DNA of 52,676 nucleotides from Desulfobacterales bacterium (GCA_018399235.1 JAGYOX010000005.1:1-52676), one strand, 5' to 3'. Counted from the first letter of the stretch, positions 26,777-36,486 are shown. Notes: generated by a model from the letters alone, not told the origin. Numbers and translations: made by a program.

Positions 26777-28945
26777 ATGGCAGATTTTAGTCGTCATAAT
26801 GATTCCGGTAACACCCAGCAAAACCCGGAAGAAAAATCATCGCTGTTGAAACATCTGGACCGGTTTCCCGCTATCCTTAATTACGCCGGGGCGGGCATAT
26901 TTCTTGTGGATTCAAACGGCCGGCTGGTTCAGGCGAATTGGGCCATGCGCCGTCGCTTGTTGTATGATGAAAATGGTTTGGCCGGTCAACCGGCGATAAA
27001 CCTTCTTTATTCGGATGATGTGGAAATTGTTCGCGACATGTTGGACCAGATGATCCGTGGTGAGCGAACGAATTTTCGCTGCCAGGCCCGCTATATTCGT
27101 AAAGATGGAACTATCTTTTGGGGCGATGTGTCAGCCACGGCTATTTTTGACGATTCGGGAGAGCTCGACATCATCATCGGGGTCGTCATTGATATCAACG
27201 AGCAGAAACAGGCGGAAACCGTCTTGCGCGAAAGGCAGGCCTACTACAGGAGTGTGTTTGAAAAATCCGGTGCGGCCTCCATTATCATTGAGCCGGACAT
27301 GACCATCTATATGTCCAACGCGGAGTTTGAAAAGCTTTCCGGCTATTCAAAGGAAGAAATTGAGAACCGGATGAAATGGTCGGCCTTTGTCGCCCCCGAG
27401 GATCTGGAGCGAATGAAATCCTACCATTATGCCCGTAGAGAGCCCGGCGGGGAGGCGCCGGCCGAGTATGAGTGCAGCGTTATCAACCGGACCGGGGAGC
27501 GCCGGAACATATTCATGAAAGTCGGCATGCTGCCGGATGGAACACGCAGCATTGCATCTTTTATGGATATTACATCCCTCAAGCAAACGGAAAAAGCGTT
27601 CAAGGAAAGCGAGGCAAAACTCCGAACCTTCATTGAGGCGGTGGAGGGTTATATCTATATATGTGATCGTCAACTGCGGATAGAGTTCATGAACAAAGCG
27701 CTCATCAATAAAATCGGACGGGACGCCACCGGCGAACGATGCCATCAGGCCCTATTCGGCCTGTCGGAGCCCTGCCCGTGGTGCAGCCGGGAAGCCGTGT
27801 TCAATGGTGAAACCGAGCGACGCGAATTTGAAGATGACAAAGACGGGCGCTGGTACCACGCGGTCGCCTCTCCAATATTTGACGAGGACGGCGGGGTGTC
27901 CCATTTGGAAGCTCTTGTGGTTGATATTACCGAGCGCAAACGCGAGGAAGAAGCGCTCGCCGAAAAGGCGGCCTATCTGCGCAAAGAAAACGTCCGCCTG
28001 AAGTCCAGCATGAAGGAGCGTTTCCGATTTGGAGAGATCATCGGCAAAAGCAAGCCCATGCAGGCCGTCTATGATTTGATCTTAAATGCGGCGGCAACGG
28101 ATGCCAATATTATCATTTACGGGGAATCCGGCACTGGCAAGGAGCTTGTGGCAAAGGCGATCCATGAAAACAGCGACCGCCAGGATGCCCCGTTTGTGGT
28201 GGTAAACTGCGGTGCCATTCCGGAGACGCTGCTTGAAAGTGAATTTTTCGGATATAGAAAGGGCGCATTTACCGGGGCCGAGCGGGATAAGCATGGCTAT
28301 CTGGCATTGGCGGATGGTGGAACGCTTTTTCTGGATGAGCTGGGCGAGATCGGCCTTAGTATGCAGGTTAAGCTGCTGCGTATCATCGAGGGCCACGGCT
28401 ATATGCCGCTGGGCGGCAAAACCATGCATTACCCGGACATTCGGTTTATCGGGGCCACCCACCGTGAGCTTCGGGATCTTGTCAAGGCCGGCGGCATGCG
28501 GGAAGATTTTTTCTATCGGATCCATGTCATCCCTATTCATCTGCCGCCGCTGCGGGAGCGAAAGGAGGATCTGTCCCTGTTGGTAGAGCATTTCCGGCAG
28601 GCCTATCCGGATGATGCATCGCTCCCCCCTCTAACCGGGGAAATCCTGGATGCCATTTATCAATATGACTGGCCGGGCAATGTTCGTGAGCTGCAGAACA
28701 CCCTGCATCGGTATTTTACCCTGCATCGGTTCGATATTCTCAAGTCGCCGGCGGCTTTTAAACCCCCGGAAATCCGAGAATCCCACCTTGAATTGGAGGC
28801 GGCGCTGGCACAGTATGAAAAAGATTTGGTCCTTTCGGCGCTTGAGCGCAGCAAATGGCACCGGGGCAACGCCGCGGGAGAGCTTGGCATAAGCCGCCGT
28901 ACGTTGTATAAGAAAATGAAAAAATACGGGCTGAATCGTTCCTGA
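26777..28945 (+). CDS. Sigma-54 dependent transcriptional activator with three PAS domains
   Basis: The 722-residue protein has three PAS/PAC sensor domains (about residues 30-145, 150-270 and 280-395), a sigma-54 activator AAA+ domain (about 418-645) and a Fis-type helix-turn-helix (about 683-720). The AAA+ domain has Walker A GESGTGKE near residue 448, the sigma-54 contact loop GAFTGA near 495 and Walker B GGTLFLDELGE. There is no receiver domain, so it senses directly, possibly a small molecule or redox state. It probably controls the sigma-54 promoter at 29112 in front of the next two genes. It follows the truncated mscS gene by one base. Confidence 0.93.
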   Translation: MADFSRHNDSGNTQQNPEEKSSLLKHLDRFPAILNYAGAGIFLVDSNGRLVQANWAMRRRLLYDENGLAGQPAINLLYSDDVEIVRDMLDQMIRGERTNFRCQARYIRKDGTIFWGDVSATAIFDDSGELDIIIGVVIDINEQKQAETVLRERQAYYRSVFEKSGAASIIIEPDMTIYMSNAEFEKLSGYSKEEIENRMKWSAFVAPEDLERMKSYHYARREPGGEAPAEYECSVINRTGERRNIFMKVGMLPDGTRSIASFMDITSLKQTEKAFKESEAKLRTFIEAVEGYIYICDRQLRIEFMNKALINKIGRDATGERCHQALFGLSEPCPWCSREAVFNGETERREFEDDKDGRWYHAVASPIFDEDGGVSHLEALVVDITERKREEEALAEKAAYLRKENVRLKSSMKERFRFGEIIGKSKPMQAVYDLILNAAATDANIIIYGESGTGKELVAKAIHENSDRQDAPFVVVNCGAIPETLLESEFFGYRKGAFTGAERDKHGYLALADGGTLFLDELGEIGLSMQVKLLRIIEGHGYMPLGGKTMHYPDIRFIGATHRELRDLVKAGGMREDFFYRIHVIPIHLPPLRERKEDLSLLVEHFRQAYPDDASLPPLTGEILDAIYQYDWPGNVRELQNTLHRYFTLHRFDILKSPAAFKPPEIRESHLELEAALAQYEKDLVLSALERSKWHRGNAAGELGISRRTLYKKMKKYGLNRS

Positions 28946-28946
28946 T

Positions 28947-29040
28947 TTGAGAACAAAAGTTCCCATTGAATTTTTCTTTATTAATTTCAAATAACAATAT
29001 CTTTATCACCTCGTTTTTGAGAACAATCATTCCCATTCGA
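28947..29040 (+). promoter_or_regulatory. Two upstream activator sites
   Basis: Two near-identical sequences lie 70 bases apart: TTGAGAACAAAAGTTCCCAT at 28947 and TTGAGAACAATCATTCCCAT at 29017. Each is an imperfect dyad (GRGAAC-N4-GTTCYC type). A weaker half site (TTTAGAACA) is seen at 29066. They lie about 75-165 bases before a -24/-12 promoter, the distance expected for enhancer sites of a sigma-54 activator such as the neighbouring PAS protein. Confidence 0.65.
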
Positions 29041-29111
29041 TAAATCCCGTCCTCTTTTCTCATTTTTTAGAACATTAATTAAAATCGGAACGTTATCCAT
29101 ATACACCGTCT

Positions 29112-29128
29112 TTGGCACGGGTTTTGGA
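29112..29128 (+). promoter_or_regulatory. Sigma-54 (-24/-12) promoter
   Basis: The sequence TTGGCACG-GGTT-TTGGA matches the sigma-54 consensus TTGGCACG-N4-TTGCA with one mismatch, and the two GG/GC elements have the strict 12-base offset. It lies about 60 bases before the receiver-like gene at 29189 and would also drive the acyl-CoA synthetase gene behind it. Confidence 0.75.
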
Positions 29129-29188
29129 TACTCATCAACAACTGAGACCTTAATCTTATTTCAACGACCAAAGAGGCCGTTACAATAT

Positions 29189-29566
29189 ATGGAAATTCTA
29201 TTGGTAAAGGCGGATTCGGATTATTCCGAGCAGATGAAAGAGCGGATGAAGCAATGCGGTCATCATCTGGATGTCGCTGAAAGTTGCAGTGAGGCGATTA
29301 ATCTAAGCAGCAGCAATGAATATGCCTTGGTGTTCGTGGATTTGGACCAGGCCCGAAAGAACGGCAATGATGTTATCGGAAAGCTTAGGGCGCACCGACC
29401 GGATTGCCGGATTGTGGGAATGACAAAAGAAAATTCCCGATCCCTGGAGCTTTCCGCCAGGCGGCAGGGCGTGATCTTTTACATGGTGCAGCCCGCAGAT
29501 GACAAATATGCCGAAACCATCGTGCAATATGTTTCGGACCAAATAAACCAAAAAAGGGAGGAATAG
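29189..29566 (+). CDS. Degenerate single-domain response regulator
   Basis: The 125-residue product has the length and pattern of a stand-alone receiver domain: ILLVKADSDY at the start, ALVFVDLD in the middle and IFYMVQPADD toward the end. The likely phospho-acceptor aspartate of VFVD is kept, but one of the two acidic residues near the N-terminus is replaced (KAD for DDD) and the conserved lysine before proline is Gln. This suggests a pseudo-receiver that may not be phosphorylated normally. It is three bases upstream of the acyl-CoA synthetase gene and shares its sigma-54 promoter. Confidence 0.75.
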   Translation: MEILLVKADSDYSEQMKERMKQCGHHLDVAESCSEAINLSSSNEYALVFVDLDQARKNGNDVIGKLRAHRPDCRIVGMTKENSRSLELSARRQGVIFYMVQPADDKYAETIVQYVSDQINQKREE

Positions 29567-29569
29567 GTT

Positions 29570-31180
29570 ATGACCCAGGAAACCGTTAATTATGATTTGC
29601 TCTCCCCGATTAAATTCATCTGGCGATCAGCCGATGTTTTTCGCGATAAAACCGCGGTCGTGCATGGGGAGAAACGTTACACGTATGCGGAGTTTTACGC
29701 CCGCATCAATCGACTGGCAAGCGCGCTTAAGGCCAGCGGGATTAAAAGGGGCGACAAAGTGGCGTTTATCGCCCCGAATATCCCGCCGGTGCTCGAGGCC
29801 CATTTTGCCGTGCCAATGATCGGCGCTGTCCTTGTTACCGTTAATATCAGGCTCTCACCGTCTGAAATCGCTTATATTCTAAACCATTCTGAAGCCCGGG
29901 TAGTTATGGTTGACAACCAGTTTGCCAACCTGGTGGAACCGGTTCTGGATGAGCTGGAGCATGCGAAAACCTTCATTAACATTTGTGATGTCTCAGAGGA
30001 AAAACCGCTGGATGGCATGAGTTATGAAGAGTTTCTATCAACTGGCGCCGATACGCCGGTTGCCTGTGAAGTAGAAGATGAACGGGATGTCATCACGATT
30101 AACTATACCAGCGGCACCACCGGTAAACCCAAAGGGGTTATGTATCATCACCGGGGCGCCTATTTAAATGCGCTGGGAGAGATAATTGAATTCAATGTTA
30201 CGCCGGATTCCATTTATTTGTGGACCCTTCCCATGTTCCACTGCAACGGATGGTGTTACACATGGGCGGTGGCGGCTGTTGGCGCCACCAATGTATGCCT
30301 GCGTAAGGTCGAGCCGGCGGTGATATATGATATAATTGAGAAGGAGACGGTCACGCATTTATGCGCAGCACCCACGGTATTGATTGGGCTGTCATCCTAT
30401 GCCCGGGAAAACAATATCAAACTGAGCCATAAGCTGAATATCAACACCGCCGGTGCCCCTCCGGCACCGCAGGTGATCCAGAACATGGAGGAATCAGGCG
30501 CGGAAGTGATCCAGTGCTACGGATTGACCGAAGTCTATGGCCCCCATACCATCTGTACATGGCAGCCCAAGTGGAATGACCAGTCAGCCGAAGAACGGGC
30601 CCAGATTAAAGCCCGGCAAGGGGTCCCCTATATCCATGCCATGTATGCGGATGTGGTTGACCCCAAAACCTATGAACCGGTGCCCAGGGATGGACAGACC
30701 ATCGGTGAGATCGTCATGCGGGGCAACAACGTCATGCTGGGCTATTATAAGGACGAGGCCGCCACCCGGGAGGCGTTTGACGGCGGCTGGTTCCACAGCG
30801 GGGACCTTGCGGTGATGCATCCTGACGGCTATATTCAGATCATGGACCGGAAAAAGGATATTATTATCAGCGGCGGGGAAAACATCTCCACCGTAGAGGT
30901 TGAAAATACCCTGTATAAGCACCCGGAAGTCATGGAGGTGGCCGTTGTATGCACGCCCCATGAAAAGTGGGGGGAGGTGCCGAAGGCATTTGTGACGGCA
31001 AAACCCGGAAGCAATGTTACCGCCGAAGACATCATTTCTTTCTGCAAGGAGCACCTGGCACGGTTTAAGGCGCCCAAGGTCATTGAGTTCTGCGAGCTCC
31101 CGAAAACCGCAACCGGAAAAATTCAGAAGTTCAAACTGCGCGAGAAAGAATGGCAGGGACGCGACCGGCGGGTGGCATGA
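29570..31180 (+). CDS. AMP-forming acyl-CoA synthetase
   Basis: The enzyme activates a carboxylic acid with ATP and CoA by way of an acyl adenylate. The 536-residue product has the P-loop-like motif NYTSGTTGKPKGVMYHH (about residues 180-195), the QCYGLTEVYGP motif, the GWFHSGDLAVMHPDGYIQIMD hinge region, SGGENISTVEVE and the catalytic lysine in PKTATGKIQKF. It belongs with medium-chain fatty acid or related ligases; the substrate cannot be read from the sequence. GGGAGGAA lies upstream. Its regulation by a PAS/sigma-54 protein suggests induction by a carboxylate substrate. Confidence 0.9.
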   Translation: MTQETVNYDLLSPIKFIWRSADVFRDKTAVVHGEKRYTYAEFYARINRLASALKASGIKRGDKVAFIAPNIPPVLEAHFAVPMIGAVLVTVNIRLSPSEIAYILNHSEARVVMVDNQFANLVEPVLDELEHAKTFINICDVSEEKPLDGMSYEEFLSTGADTPVACEVEDERDVITINYTSGTTGKPKGVMYHHRGAYLNALGEIIEFNVTPDSIYLWTLPMFHCNGWCYTWAVAAVGATNVCLRKVEPAVIYDIIEKETVTHLCAAPTVLIGLSSYARENNIKLSHKLNINTAGAPPAPQVIQNMEESGAEVIQCYGLTEVYGPHTICTWQPKWNDQSAEERAQIKARQGVPYIHAMYADVVDPKTYEPVPRDGQTIGEIVMRGNNVMLGYYKDEAATREAFDGGWFHSGDLAVMHPDGYIQIMDRKKDIIISGGENISTVEVENTLYKHPEVMEVAVVCTPHEKWGEVPKAFVTAKPGSNVTAEDIISFCKEHLARFKAPKVIEFCELPKTATGKIQKFKLREKEWQGRDRRVA

Positions 31181-31184
31181 ATAA

Positions 31185-31236
31185 AAGGTGAAAGGTACAA
31201 GGTGAAAGGTTCAAATTTTCCCTTAGTGCCTTTCAC
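31185..31236 (+). terminator. Direct repeat and hairpin after the acyl-CoA synthetase gene
   Basis: AAGGTGAAAGGT occurs at 31185-31196 and again at 31199-31210. The second copy can pair with CCTTTCAC at 31229-31236 to make a hairpin with a loop of about 19 bases. A strong T run is missing, so termination is plausible but weak. Confidence 0.4.
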
Positions 31237-31240
31237 TTCT

Positions 31241-31310
31241 GTCATTCCGAGGAGCGTCAGCGACGAGGGATCTTGTTTGTTAAAGATTTCTCGCTGGCGC
31301 TCGAAATGAC
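31241..31310. repeat. REP/MITE-like palindromic repeat
   Basis: The stretch GTCATTCCGAGGAGCGTCAG...GGATCTT is followed by AGATTTCTCGCTGGCGCTCG...AATGAC, so the two ends form a long imperfect inverted repeat. Its right arm, 25 bases at 31282-31306, occurs again in inverted orientation and without mismatch at 38968-38992. The pattern GTCATTYCGAGCG...GAAATCT is widespread as an intergenic repeat in several bacterial groups. Confidence 0.75.
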
Positions 31311-31362
31311 AAAAGGTTTTTTTGGAGTTGCTTCCTGCAAAAATGCCGCGCCAGCGGAAATG

Positions 31363-34323
31363 CTATTTACCTTCCACCGCTGCCGGGGGATTATTTTCTT
31401 CATTCGTCTGCTCGGCTACCATTTGTTTAGGAGTAATAATCAGCTCGGCGGCCTTTTCGTTTTTCAGGTATGCCCCAGCCAGCGCGGACAGCTCCTCTGT
31501 GGTGATTGACCCATAATCACTCAAAATCGTCCGGCTCCACTCGACTTGTTCCGGATGCTGGGAGGAGCCCTTTAGCACGGTGTTTAACCAGTATGCGTTG
31601 GTTTTTCTTTGTTTCCTGATATTGGATAGAGTCGGCTTGACGGCGCGCTCGAGCTCATCTTCTGTCACGCCTTTTTTTGCAAGGTTTGCCGAGATTTTTT
31701 TAAGGGAATCAATAACCTCGCCCGCATCCTTTGGCGCAATTTCAACCACGGTATGGTATACCCCGAAACCTGAAAACGCCCGGCTGGCATGGTTGTATGC
31801 GTAATACGAATAGGCAGCCCCCATCTTTTCACGTATATTAATCCGTATGCGATCCGACATCACTTCCGAGAGTATTGAAAACCGCCGGTTTTTGCAAATA
31901 TTCCAGTAATCATCGGTCGGATAGGCTATTTCGACAAGGCCTTTATGGATTTTAGTGGGCACCTCGATATGGCGGGACTGACCAATAGGAAAAGATGGAC
32001 CGCCGGTTTTTTCAACACTGGTTTGTCCTTTTTTCCGCGGTTCAAGGCCGCCGAAGTATTTTTCGGCACTGCCTATTACCGTATCGATATCCAGGTCGCC
32101 CACTACCGAGATCTCAATCGGGGCATGGGCCATGGCACCGCCCAGCCATTCCTTGACATCTTTTAAGGAATTTTGTTGAAAATTTTCTATTTCCGGAAAT
32201 CCGAACCGGCTGTCCCCGCCGGCCAGAAATCGTTTTCCCTCCAGCAGCAAGGCGCCATGAATGGAGTGGCGCCAGGATTCATATTTCTGTTTGAACTGCC
32301 GCATTGCCAGATTATAGGCGTCTGCACGGAATCCCGGGTCCATAATATGGGTGTATAAAAGGGCAAATAGCAGGGGCACCTCTTCAGTGACGGAATGACC
32401 CGTAAATACAAACTTATCCTCTTCTACATGAAAGCCGGCGCTCGTATTTGTGCCGGCAAGCGCCCGTTTGAGCTCATTTCGGGTGAGGCGGCCCACGCCG
32501 CTTAGATTGACAACCTTCTGGGCAAGTCGGGACAATCCGGGTTTATCCGGAGGTTCTGCCGAATTGCCGCCTCCGACGGCAAGGGCTGCTATCACTTGGT
32601 TTTCCTTAAAATCGGTCTTTTTGATGTTCAAGATGACATTGTTCTCAAATTCCAGCCGGACAATGCCCGTGTCCTTAATTTCCTCCTTTTTAGCGATTCG
32701 GCATTGGCCTTTCAATGGCTCCAGGTAGGGAAATTCCAAGTCAGCCTGTTTTTCCGGAGCGGTGACCGGGATTTTTCGGCTATTATTAAAGATATTGGCG
32801 ATCTGTTTTTCAGGTGGGGTGTCAGAACCATTTATATTCGCATTTCCGGTGACGATAACGAGGCGGTGAGCCGGCGCCCAGTCTTTTTTCAATGCAGCGT
32901 GAATGCTTGTTTTATCAGCAGCATCGATCATCGGGGCCATTAAATCCTTTTCCTGCTCCGGCGACTGAAATACCCGGCGGTTGTTCAGGCTGCCGATGAT
33001 CTGCCGGGCCAGATGGCCGCTTTCGCGTGTAGATGCGGACTTGACACGCCGTTCCAGATCGGCGGTCAATTCCTTTTTCACCTGTTCGACCTCGCTGGCG
33101 GTAAAGCCGAACTTCAAGGCTTTCCGCAGCGTTTGTTCAAGCATCTGGAGCGTTGCCTTCCATTTATCCGGGGGGCACTCTGCCCGTATTTCGGCGGCTT
33201 GGACATAATTGAGATAATTGCCCGCACTGACGCTTGCCGAGGTAAACGGGGTGTCCGGCTGATTGCGCATTTCATCCAGCCGATAGTTGATGATCCTGGC
33301 GGCCATATTTGATAACAGGCGTTCGCCCCGGATGGATTTTGAATCCATGGGCTGCGGTCGCTTGGCGACAACCTCTATGCTGACGGTGCTGTTGCCGGCC
33401 TCCGGTTCATGATGATAGAAGGTGTTCGTCCCGGAATGGGATATCTTCCCGGCATCCGGACAATCCCGTACCGGACCTCTGGCTGAAAGCTTTGCAAATT
33501 TGTCTTTGATTAGAGATTCAGCGGTATCCGGATCAAAATTGCCCACCATGATGACAAACATCCGTTCCGGCCGATACCAGCTGTCATAAAACGATTTGAG
33601 AAGTTTTCGGTCGGCCGCCTTTATAACCGCTTCCGTACCGATGGGCAGGCGTTTGGAAAAAAGGGCATCCGGAAATTCAAACTTTAGCGTTTCAACAAAT
33701 GTCCGGTAGTCCACAGAATCCCGGGTGCGTTTTTCCGCAAGAATGATGGGGCGTTCTTTCTCTACTTCCTCCGCCTTGATAAGGGCCCCGGCCGCATAAT
33801 CCCGAAGCACCAGAAGGCCTTTTTCCAGGCTTTTTCTGTCGCCCTCCGGCAGGTCAAGATCGTAAACCGTATTGTAGAAAGATGTCCGGCCATTAACGTC
33901 TGGGCCAAACCGCATGCCAAGGCTCTGGAAGTATTTGACCAGCTCACCGGGCGCAAAATGTTCCGTGCCGTTAAACAGCATATGCTCCAGATAATGAGCG
34001 ATGCCGCGTTCACTTTCTTTTTCATGCATTGAGCCGGTCTGGACGAATAAGTGCATGCTGACTCGGTTTTCGGGCTTTTTGTTCGTCATCAGGATGTAGC
34101 TGAAGCCATTTGTGAATTCGCCGAATTTAACCGCCGGGTCCGGTTTGAGGTCGGATGCCTGATGGGCGAGATTCCTGCTCGGGTTAAAAATAGCGTCTGC
34201 GGCATTCGATGACTCTTCTTTCGCCTCCGCACCGCTGGATGCCGGGGAAATAGCGACAAGCAGGCCGACAATAGTTATACCGATGAATAATTTAACTAAC
34301 CGAAATCTTATTAGATAGTTCAT
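31363..34323 (-). CDS. Secreted M16 family zinc peptidase
   Basis: M16 peptidases degrade small peptides in a clam-like chamber. The 986-residue protein starts with a signal peptide (LFIGITIVGLLVAISPASS, cut near residue 30) and has two M16 halves. The inverted zinc motif HYLEH is at residues 110-114 and the third ligand is expected in ERPIILAEKRTR. The C-terminal half lacks the motif, as is usual. The protein probably acts in the periplasm. The repeat at 31241-31310 separates it from the converging acyl-CoA synthetase gene, and it diverges from the phosphate transporter gene. Confidence 0.92.
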   Translation of the reverse strand: MNYLIRFRLVKLFIGITIVGLLVAISPASSGAEAKEESSNAADAIFNPSRNLAHQASDLKPDPAVKFGEFTNGFSYILMTNKKPENRVSMHLFVQTGSMHEKESERGIAHYLEHMLFNGTEHFAPGELVKYFQSLGMRFGPDVNGRTSFYNTVYDLDLPEGDRKSLEKGLLVLRDYAAGALIKAEEVEKERPIILAEKRTRDSVDYRTFVETLKFEFPDALFSKRLPIGTEAVIKAADRKLLKSFYDSWYRPERMFVIMVGNFDPDTAESLIKDKFAKLSARGPVRDCPDAGKISHSGTNTFYHHEPEAGNSTVSIEVVAKRPQPMDSKSIRGERLLSNMAARIINYRLDEMRNQPDTPFTSASVSAGNYLNYVQAAEIRAECPPDKWKATLQMLEQTLRKALKFGFTASEVEQVKKELTADLERRVKSASTRESGHLARQIIGSLNNRRVFQSPEQEKDLMAPMIDAADKTSIHAALKKDWAPAHRLVIVTGNANINGSDTPPEKQIANIFNNSRKIPVTAPEKQADLEFPYLEPLKGQCRIAKKEEIKDTGIVRLEFENNVILNIKKTDFKENQVIAALAVGGGNSAEPPDKPGLSRLAQKVVNLSGVGRLTRNELKRALAGTNTSAGFHVEEDKFVFTGHSVTEEVPLLFALLYTHIMDPGFRADAYNLAMRQFKQKYESWRHSIHGALLLEGKRFLAGGDSRFGFPEIENFQQNSLKDVKEWLGGAMAHAPIEISVVGDLDIDTVIGSAEKYFGGLEPRKKGQTSVEKTGGPSFPIGQSRHIEVPTKIHKGLVEIAYPTDDYWNICKNRRFSILSEVMSDRIRINIREKMGAAYSYYAYNHASRAFSGFGVYHTVVEIAPKDAGEVIDSLKKISANLAKKGVTEDELERAVKPTLSNIRKQRKTNAYWLNTVLKGSSQHPEQVEWSRTILSDYGSITTEELSALAGAYLKNEKAAELIITPKQMVAEQTNEENNPPAAVEGK

Positions 34324-34519
34324 TTTATATCCTTTAGATAAACGTCGTGTCTTTTAAATAAGCTGCGTGGCCAAACCTAATGTTAATCATAGACCAACAT
34401 ATAAGACGGGAGTTTAATGTTGGCAAATTTAGATACCTTAAAGGCAAAGTAAATAGAAAATACAGCAACCGCGGCGGAAAATCAAGGGGGCGATTTTAGC
34501 TTGCGCCCGGTAGGTCGTT

Positions 34520-35806
34520 GTGTTAAGTCGTCACACAAATGTAACAGTTTTTGGTGTAGCAACGGTGGCAGGCGTGTCAACTGAGATTATTGTGCTTATT
34601 GTCGGTTTTCTGGTCGGGTTCTATATGGCCTGGAATATCGGCGCAAATGATGTGGCCAATTCCATGGCTTCGGCGGTAGGAGCCAAGGCGATTACCCTCC
34701 GTCAGGCAATTTTAATCGCCGGCATTTTAAATATCGTCGGGGCGGCTTTTATCGGGTCTCACGTAACCGATACCATCCGCAAGGGGATCGTATCCACCGA
34801 CGTGCTAAGGGATCCCCATATTGCCTTACTCGGAGCCCTTTCTGCCCTGCTGGCTGCATCGTTTTGGGTTTCTTTTGCCACCTGGCGGTCCCTGCCGGTT
34901 TCCACCACGCATTCCATTGTGGGCGCAATGGTCGGGTTCGGCATTGCCATGGGGGGGGTATCAGTAATTCACTGGGGCGTACTCGGCGCTGTTGTTTTAA
35001 GCTGGGTGATTTCCCCGGTATTCAGCCTGGTGATCGGTTTTTTAATGTTTAAATTAATTATATGGATGATATTATCCAGAACCGACCCCTATGGGTTTGC
35101 TCTGAAAAGGGCACCGTGGTTTATCGGCACTGCCGTATTTATCATCATCATGTCCTTTGTGTTTAAAACCCCGTTGGGCAAAACCCTGGCGCTGAGTACG
35201 CCGGTGGCTGCTTTGATCTCCCTGATTATTGCTTCATTTATTGGCCATATCGGAAAGCGGTTGATTGATTACAAGCTGGATGAGGAGCAAAAACGGCGCC
35301 TGGGCGCGGAAGCCATCTTTCGTAGAATTCAGATTGGGACCTCCTGCTACGTGGCCCTTGCCCAAGGGGCTAATGATGTGGCCAATGCCATCGGGCCGCT
35401 AGCCGTCATCTATTTTCTGGCAAAAAACGGGACACTGGGCGTAACCGTGCCCGTGCCGTTTTTTCTGTTGCTTTTTGGAGGCATGGGGATTGCTTTAGGG
35501 ATTGCCATGGGCGGTCGCCGGGTGATTCAAACAGTTGGCAGCCGGATTACCACATTAAGCAACACCCGGGGATTTTCAGTCGATTTTTCAGCGGCGACCA
35601 CCGTTTTGGTCGCCTCTAAAATGGGGCTTCCGGTGTCTACCACGCATGCCGCGGTCGGCGGTGTGATGGGGGTGGGGCTGGCAAGGGGGTTTGAAGCGGT
35701 CAATTTTGGCATTATATTTCAGATTATGCTATACTGGATACTAACTGTGCCGGTTGCGGCGTTTACCTGCATCGGAATATTTAAATTCCTTCTTTGGGTA
35801 ACATAA
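34520..35806 (+). CDS. pit: Low-affinity inorganic phosphate transporter, Pit family
   Basis: Pit proteins carry phosphate as a metal-phosphate complex with protons or sodium. The 428-residue membrane protein shows the repeated family signature: GANDVANSMASAVGAKAIT in the first half and GANDVANAIGPLAVI in the second, plus two SLPVSTTHS/GLPVSTTHA motifs. I take the GTG at 34520 as start; no good ribosome binding site is seen and a start further in (for example GTG at 34568 or later) is possible. The DUF47 gene overlaps its end by out-of-frame context, a known pairing. Confidence 0.9.
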   Translation: MLSRHTNVTVFGVATVAGVSTEIIVLIVGFLVGFYMAWNIGANDVANSMASAVGAKAITLRQAILIAGILNIVGAAFIGSHVTDTIRKGIVSTDVLRDPHIALLGALSALLAASFWVSFATWRSLPVSTTHSIVGAMVGFGIAMGGVSVIHWGVLGAVVLSWVISPVFSLVIGFLMFKLIIWMILSRTDPYGFALKRAPWFIGTAVFIIIMSFVFKTPLGKTLALSTPVAALISLIIASFIGHIGKRLIDYKLDEEQKRRLGAEAIFRRIQIGTSCYVALAQGANDVANAIGPLAVIYFLAKNGTLGVTVPVPFFLLLFGGMGIALGIAMGGRRVIQTVGSRITTLSNTRGFSVDFSAATTVLVASKMGLPVSTTHAAVGGVMGVGLARGFEAVNFGIIFQIMLYWILTVPVAAFTCIGIFKFLLWVT

Positions 35807-35817
35807 GGAGGCAGTCA

Positions 35818-36486
35818 ATGCGAATTCCATTTTTTTCCATATTTATTTCTTCTCCGTTTGACGCATTGCAGGAACATGCTGAAAAAGTAAAAGAGTGCTC
35901 TTGGGCATTTCAGCAGGCCATGGAATGTTATGCCTCCACGAAGTGTGATACCTTTGATGACCACCGCCAGGAAGTGATCCGGTTCGAGCACGAGGCTGAT
36001 GAGATTAAGCGCCGGATACGCGGGCATCTACCAAAGGGGGTGATGCTTCCCATTGAAAAATTTCAGCTGTTCCGTTATCTGAGGGAACAGGATGCGGTTT
36101 TGGATGCGGTCCAGGAGTCATTAAAATGGTTATCATTTCGAGCGGATGCCGGTATACCGGCATCTGTGGAAAAGGAGCTTTTTTTGCTGGTGGATGCGGT
36201 TATTGAACCGATTGAAGAGCTTGCCCATATGGTGGGGCAGGCTCGTATCTATTTCAGGAATTTTTCTGAAAAGCAGCGCCGGAAAGTCAAGGAGATCATC
36301 AGCAATCTGCGCCAGATGGAGCACGATGCGGATCAGCGGGAGTTTGCCCTCATCCAGAAAATTTTTTCGAATGAAACCGACCCCGTGGCGGTATTCCACT
36401 TGGTGCGGCTTGCGGAAACCATTGGCAGTATTGCCGACCATGCAGAGAATTCGGCGGACATGATGAGGGCTATGCTCGCCAAATAG
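35818..36486 (+). CDS. DUF47/PhoU-like protein, partner of Pit
   Basis: DUF47 (TIGR00153) proteins resemble PhoU and are usually encoded beside Pit transporters, where they seem to control uptake. The 222-residue product is mostly helical, with acidic helices (FDDHRQEVIRFEHEADEIKR and LRQMEHDADQREFALI) that in PhoU bind metal. I chose the ATG at 35818 because AGGAGG lies five bases upstream; the frame stays open to a TTG at 35794 inside pit. It follows pit by 11 bases. Confidence 0.9.
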   Translation: MRIPFFSIFISSPFDALQEHAEKVKECSWAFQQAMECYASTKCDTFDDHRQEVIRFEHEADEIKRRIRGHLPKGVMLPIEKFQLFRYLREQDAVLDAVQESLKWLSFRADAGIPASVEKELFLLVDAVIEPIEELAHMVGQARIYFRNFSEKQRRKVKEIISNLRQMEHDADQREFALIQKIFSNETDPVAVFHLVRLAETIGSIADHAENSADMMRAMLAK

